Source of the DNA: Betaproteobacteria bacterium
GTDB taxonomy: Bacteria > Pseudomonadota > Gammaproteobacteria > Burkholderiales > Casimicrobiaceae
Length of the DNA: 7,180 bases
Direction of reading: 5' to 3'
Assembly (NCBI GenBank): GCA_003153335.1
Contig: PLYG01000098.1
Location: forward strand, 6,528-13,707
The number at the start of each line of letters is the position of its first letter. The stretch's first letter is position 1. The translations under genes were made by a program, and so were the position numbers. The notes beneath the pieces were generated by a model that was not told the origin of the DNA, did no database searches, and was given only the letters and a program-made list of their open reading frames with translations. Below are positions 5,727 through 7,180 of this stretch, in pieces.

Positions 5727-6646
5727 CACCGCCCGCGCCTGCCTTTGACGACCCGCTTCGGCGTATCGTCGTCGGCAGTCTCTTCTGGACGCGCGGGCAT
5801 CCCCGCCAGCGGCGCCGACACGATCAACACCTGATCGCTGCGATCGACGCCCGCCAGCGGACGGCAGGTAATCCGCGCGAACATCAGGCCCGAGTCGCGC
5901 TCCACCGCGGCAACGACGGCCACCGCCAGTCCTGGCGGGTAGGTACCGTCGAGACCGGAGGTCACCAGCACGTCGCCCGACTGGATGTCGGCATTGGCCG
6001 ACATGAAGCGCAGTTCCGGCGCGTGGCCGGTCCCCGCGCCCACCAGTAGCGTGCGCACGCCGTTGCGTTCGACCTTGACCGGTATGGTGTGATCCTTTTC
6101 GGTCAGCAGCGTGACTTCCGACACGGCTGGATACGCCCGTGTCACCTGGCCCACAACGCCGACATCGTCGATCACGGCCTGGCCGGCCTTGACCTGGTCC
6201 GTGCTGCCCTTGTTCACAAAGACTTTCTGGCTGAACGGATCGCGCCCCAGATACAGCACCTCGGCAAGGATATCGTTTCCCACATAGCGGGTATGCGCCT
6301 TCAGCAGTCCGCGCAGACGGCCATTTTCCTGCACCAATGATCGCGCCGATTGCACGACTGTGCCCTGCGTCAGCAATTGTTGCTTGAGCTGGATGTTTTC
6401 CGCCGACAACCGGGTCTGGCTTGCGAAATAGGTGACCACGACGTCCCACGCCTGCCCCGGCAACAAGGCGGCGCGCTGCAATGGACCCAGCACTGCGGCG
6501 ACCCCCAGCCGCACGTTTTCGAGATAGCCGTAGCGGCCATCAGCGAACAACAACGCCAGCGACAAGAGGCCGAAAAACACGAAGCGGGCAAAAGGGCTGG
6601 GGCCGCGTCGAAAAAACGGCGGGGAATCGTAGGACAAGGTAGGCAT
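5726..6646 (-). CDS. mreC: Rod shape-determining protein MreC
   Basis: MreC is a bitopic inner-membrane protein whose periplasmic part binds and activates PBP2 in the elongasome. The 306-residue product has a short cytoplasmic N-terminus (with FFRRGPSPFARF), one membrane helix (about 21-36), a coiled-coil helix at about 75-117 (LSAENIQLKQQLL, then QENGRLRGLL) and a beta-barrel region at about 125-277. Family signatures include FVNKGSTDQVKAGQAVID (143-160), GVVGQV (163-168) and SGDVLVTSGLDGTYPPGLAV (223-242). The C-terminal tail (278-306) is charged and basic, ending KGRRGR. The start at 6646 is fixed by an in-frame TGA 18 bp upstream, so no longer N-terminus is possible. I see no convincing Shine-Dalgarno sequence there. 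It follows mreB by 112 bp and overlaps mreD by 1 bp. Confidence 0.96.
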   Translation of the reverse strand: MPTLSYDSPPFFRRGPSPFARFVFFGLLSLALLFADGRYGYLENVRLGVAAVLGPLQRAALLPGQAWDVVVTYFASQTRLSAENIQLKQQLLTQGTVVQSARSLVQENGRLRGLLKAHTRYVGNDILAEVLYLGRDPFSQKVFVNKGSTDQVKAGQAVIDDVGVVGQVTRAYPAVSEVTLLTEKDHTIPVKVERNGVRTLLVGAGTGHAPELRFMSANADIQSGDVLVTSGLDGTYPPGLAVAVVAAVERDSGLMFARITCRPLAGVDRSDQVLIVSAPLAGMPARPEETADDDTPKRVVKGRRGR

Positions 6647-6758
6647 CGCGTTCTGGTACTGGCGTCAAACGCGCGCACGCCCTGGCGGCAGTTGCGATGG
6701 TTCAGGTGCTGCGCGCCGGTTTACGCCTGATCTCATGCGGATCGGCGCTGCGCCGCCG
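6647..6758 (-). other. mreB-mreC intergenic gap with a small GC hairpin
   Basis: This 112-bp gap holds no gene I can support. The transcript contains a palindromic segment, CGGCGCAGCGCCG (6743-6755), starting 3 bp after the mreB stop codon, able to form a five- or six-pair stem. No T tract follows, so it is not a typical terminator. A single TTCAGGT (6701-6707) and a single CCTGATC (6727-6733) resemble the heptamer of the mreD-mrdA gap and are inversely oriented, but with one copy each this may be chance. I could not see a convincing promoter. Confidence 0.5.
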
Positions 6759-7180
6759 TCATTCCGTGGTGAAGATGGATTGCAGTTTTTCCATCTGTTC
6801 CAGCGCCATGCCACAGCCGCGGACGACGCAGGTCAGCGGATCTTCGGCGACGATGACAGGCAAGCCTGTCTCTTCCATCAGCAGCCGGTCCACGTCGCGC
6901 AGCAGTGCGCCGCCGCCGGTCAGCACCATGCCCTTTTCGGCAATGTCGGCGCCCAGTTCGGGCGGTGTGCGCTCCAGCGCGGATTTCACCGCACTGACGA
7001 TGCTGTTCAGCGGCTCGGTGAGCGCTTCGAGAATCTCATTCGACGACACGGTGAATGAGCGCGGGATGCCCTCGGCCAGGTTGCGGCCCTTGACTTCCAT
7101 TTCGCGCACCTCGGAGCCGGGAAAGGCCGAGCCTATGGTCTTCTTGATGGTTTCGGCGGTGGTCTCGCCGATCAGCATGC
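6759..7180 (-). CDS. mreB: Rod shape-determining protein MreB, C-terminal 140 residues (5' end beyond window)
   Basis: MreB is the bacterial actin homologue that forms membrane-associated filaments directing elongation. Only the C-terminal part is present: a partial codon at 7179-7180 followed by 139 codons and a TGA at 6759-6761. The internal methionine at 7178 (MLIGETTAETIKKTIGSAFP) is not the true start, since the family runs about 345 residues. Conserved elements visible are EVREMEVKGRNLAEGIPRSF, SSNEILEALTEPL, the adenosine-pocket motif VLTGGGALLRDVDRLLMEET and AEDPLTCVVRGCGMALE. These are very close to E. coli MreB and belong to actin subdomains IIA/IB. It is the first gene of the block; its promoter lies outside the window. 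Confidence 0.97.
   Translation of the reverse strand, partial: MLIGETTAETIKKTIGSAFPGSEVREMEVKGRNLAEGIPRSFTVSSNEILEALTEPLNSIVSAVKSALERTPPELGADIAEKGMVLTGGGALLRDVDRLLMEETGLPVIVAEDPLTCVVRGCGMALEQMEKLQSIFTTE

Noticed and set aside
5181..6449. Long open frame that continues the mreD frame upstream through most of mreC (422 codons)
   Set aside because: Only the last 181 residues are MreD-like. The upstream part is an out-of-frame reading of mreC, which has full family signatures in its own frame. An automatic call from the distant ATG would give a false extended MreD.
6743..6755. Intrinsic terminator after mreB
   Set aside because: The GC palindrome is short with almost no loop and is not followed by a T-rich tract on the transcribed strand.

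Overview
This window carries one continuous minus-strand gene block for cell elongation and the cell envelope. Read in the direction of transcription (high to low coordinates) the order is mreB (3' end only), mreC, mreD, mrdA (PBP2), rodA, rlpA and tolB (5' part only). No gene on the plus strand is credible, and I see no tRNA, rRNA, insertion sequence, phage or CRISPR material. The high G+C content, the order mreBCD-mrdA-rodA-rlpA, and the character of the MreC, MreD and TolB N-termini suggest a free-living Gram-negative betaproteobacterium (Burkholderiales or Nitrosomonadales-like). That placement is inference from sequence feel, not from a search.

Layout. 7180-6759 holds the last 140 residues of the actin-like MreB. 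A 112-bp gap with a small GC hairpin follows. mreC (6646-5726) and mreD (5726-5181) share one base (TGATG). A 147-bp gap between mreD and mrdA holds the most unusual element of the window: two heptanucleotide repeat arrays in opposite orientation that can fold on each other, one starting 6 bp past the mreD stop codon and the other reaching to within 1 bp of the mrdA start codon. mrdA (5033-3114) overlaps rodA (3133-2027) by 20 bp. rodA and rlpA (2025-1081) are 1 bp apart. A 117-bp gap with two small hairpins separates rlpA from tolB (963 to beyond base 1).

How the genes work together. MreB filaments with MreC and MreD organise the elongasome. RodA polymerises glycan strands from lipid II and PBP2 cross-links them. 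RlpA is an outer-membrane lipoprotein with a double-psi beta-barrel and a SPOR domain, likely a lytic transglycosylase acting on stem-peptide-free glycan. TolB is the periplasmic propeller of the Tol-Pal system. The key catalytic residues of RodA, PBP2 and RlpA are all visible, so the proteins look functional.

The window is mainly a well-known housekeeping locus. Points worth a second look are the heptamer arrays and missing Shine-Dalgarno sequence before mrdA, a Cys/His/Asp set in PBP2 matching a zinc site described in another genus, and tolB lying next to rlpA rather than visibly beside tolA. I found no undescribed multi-gene system here.
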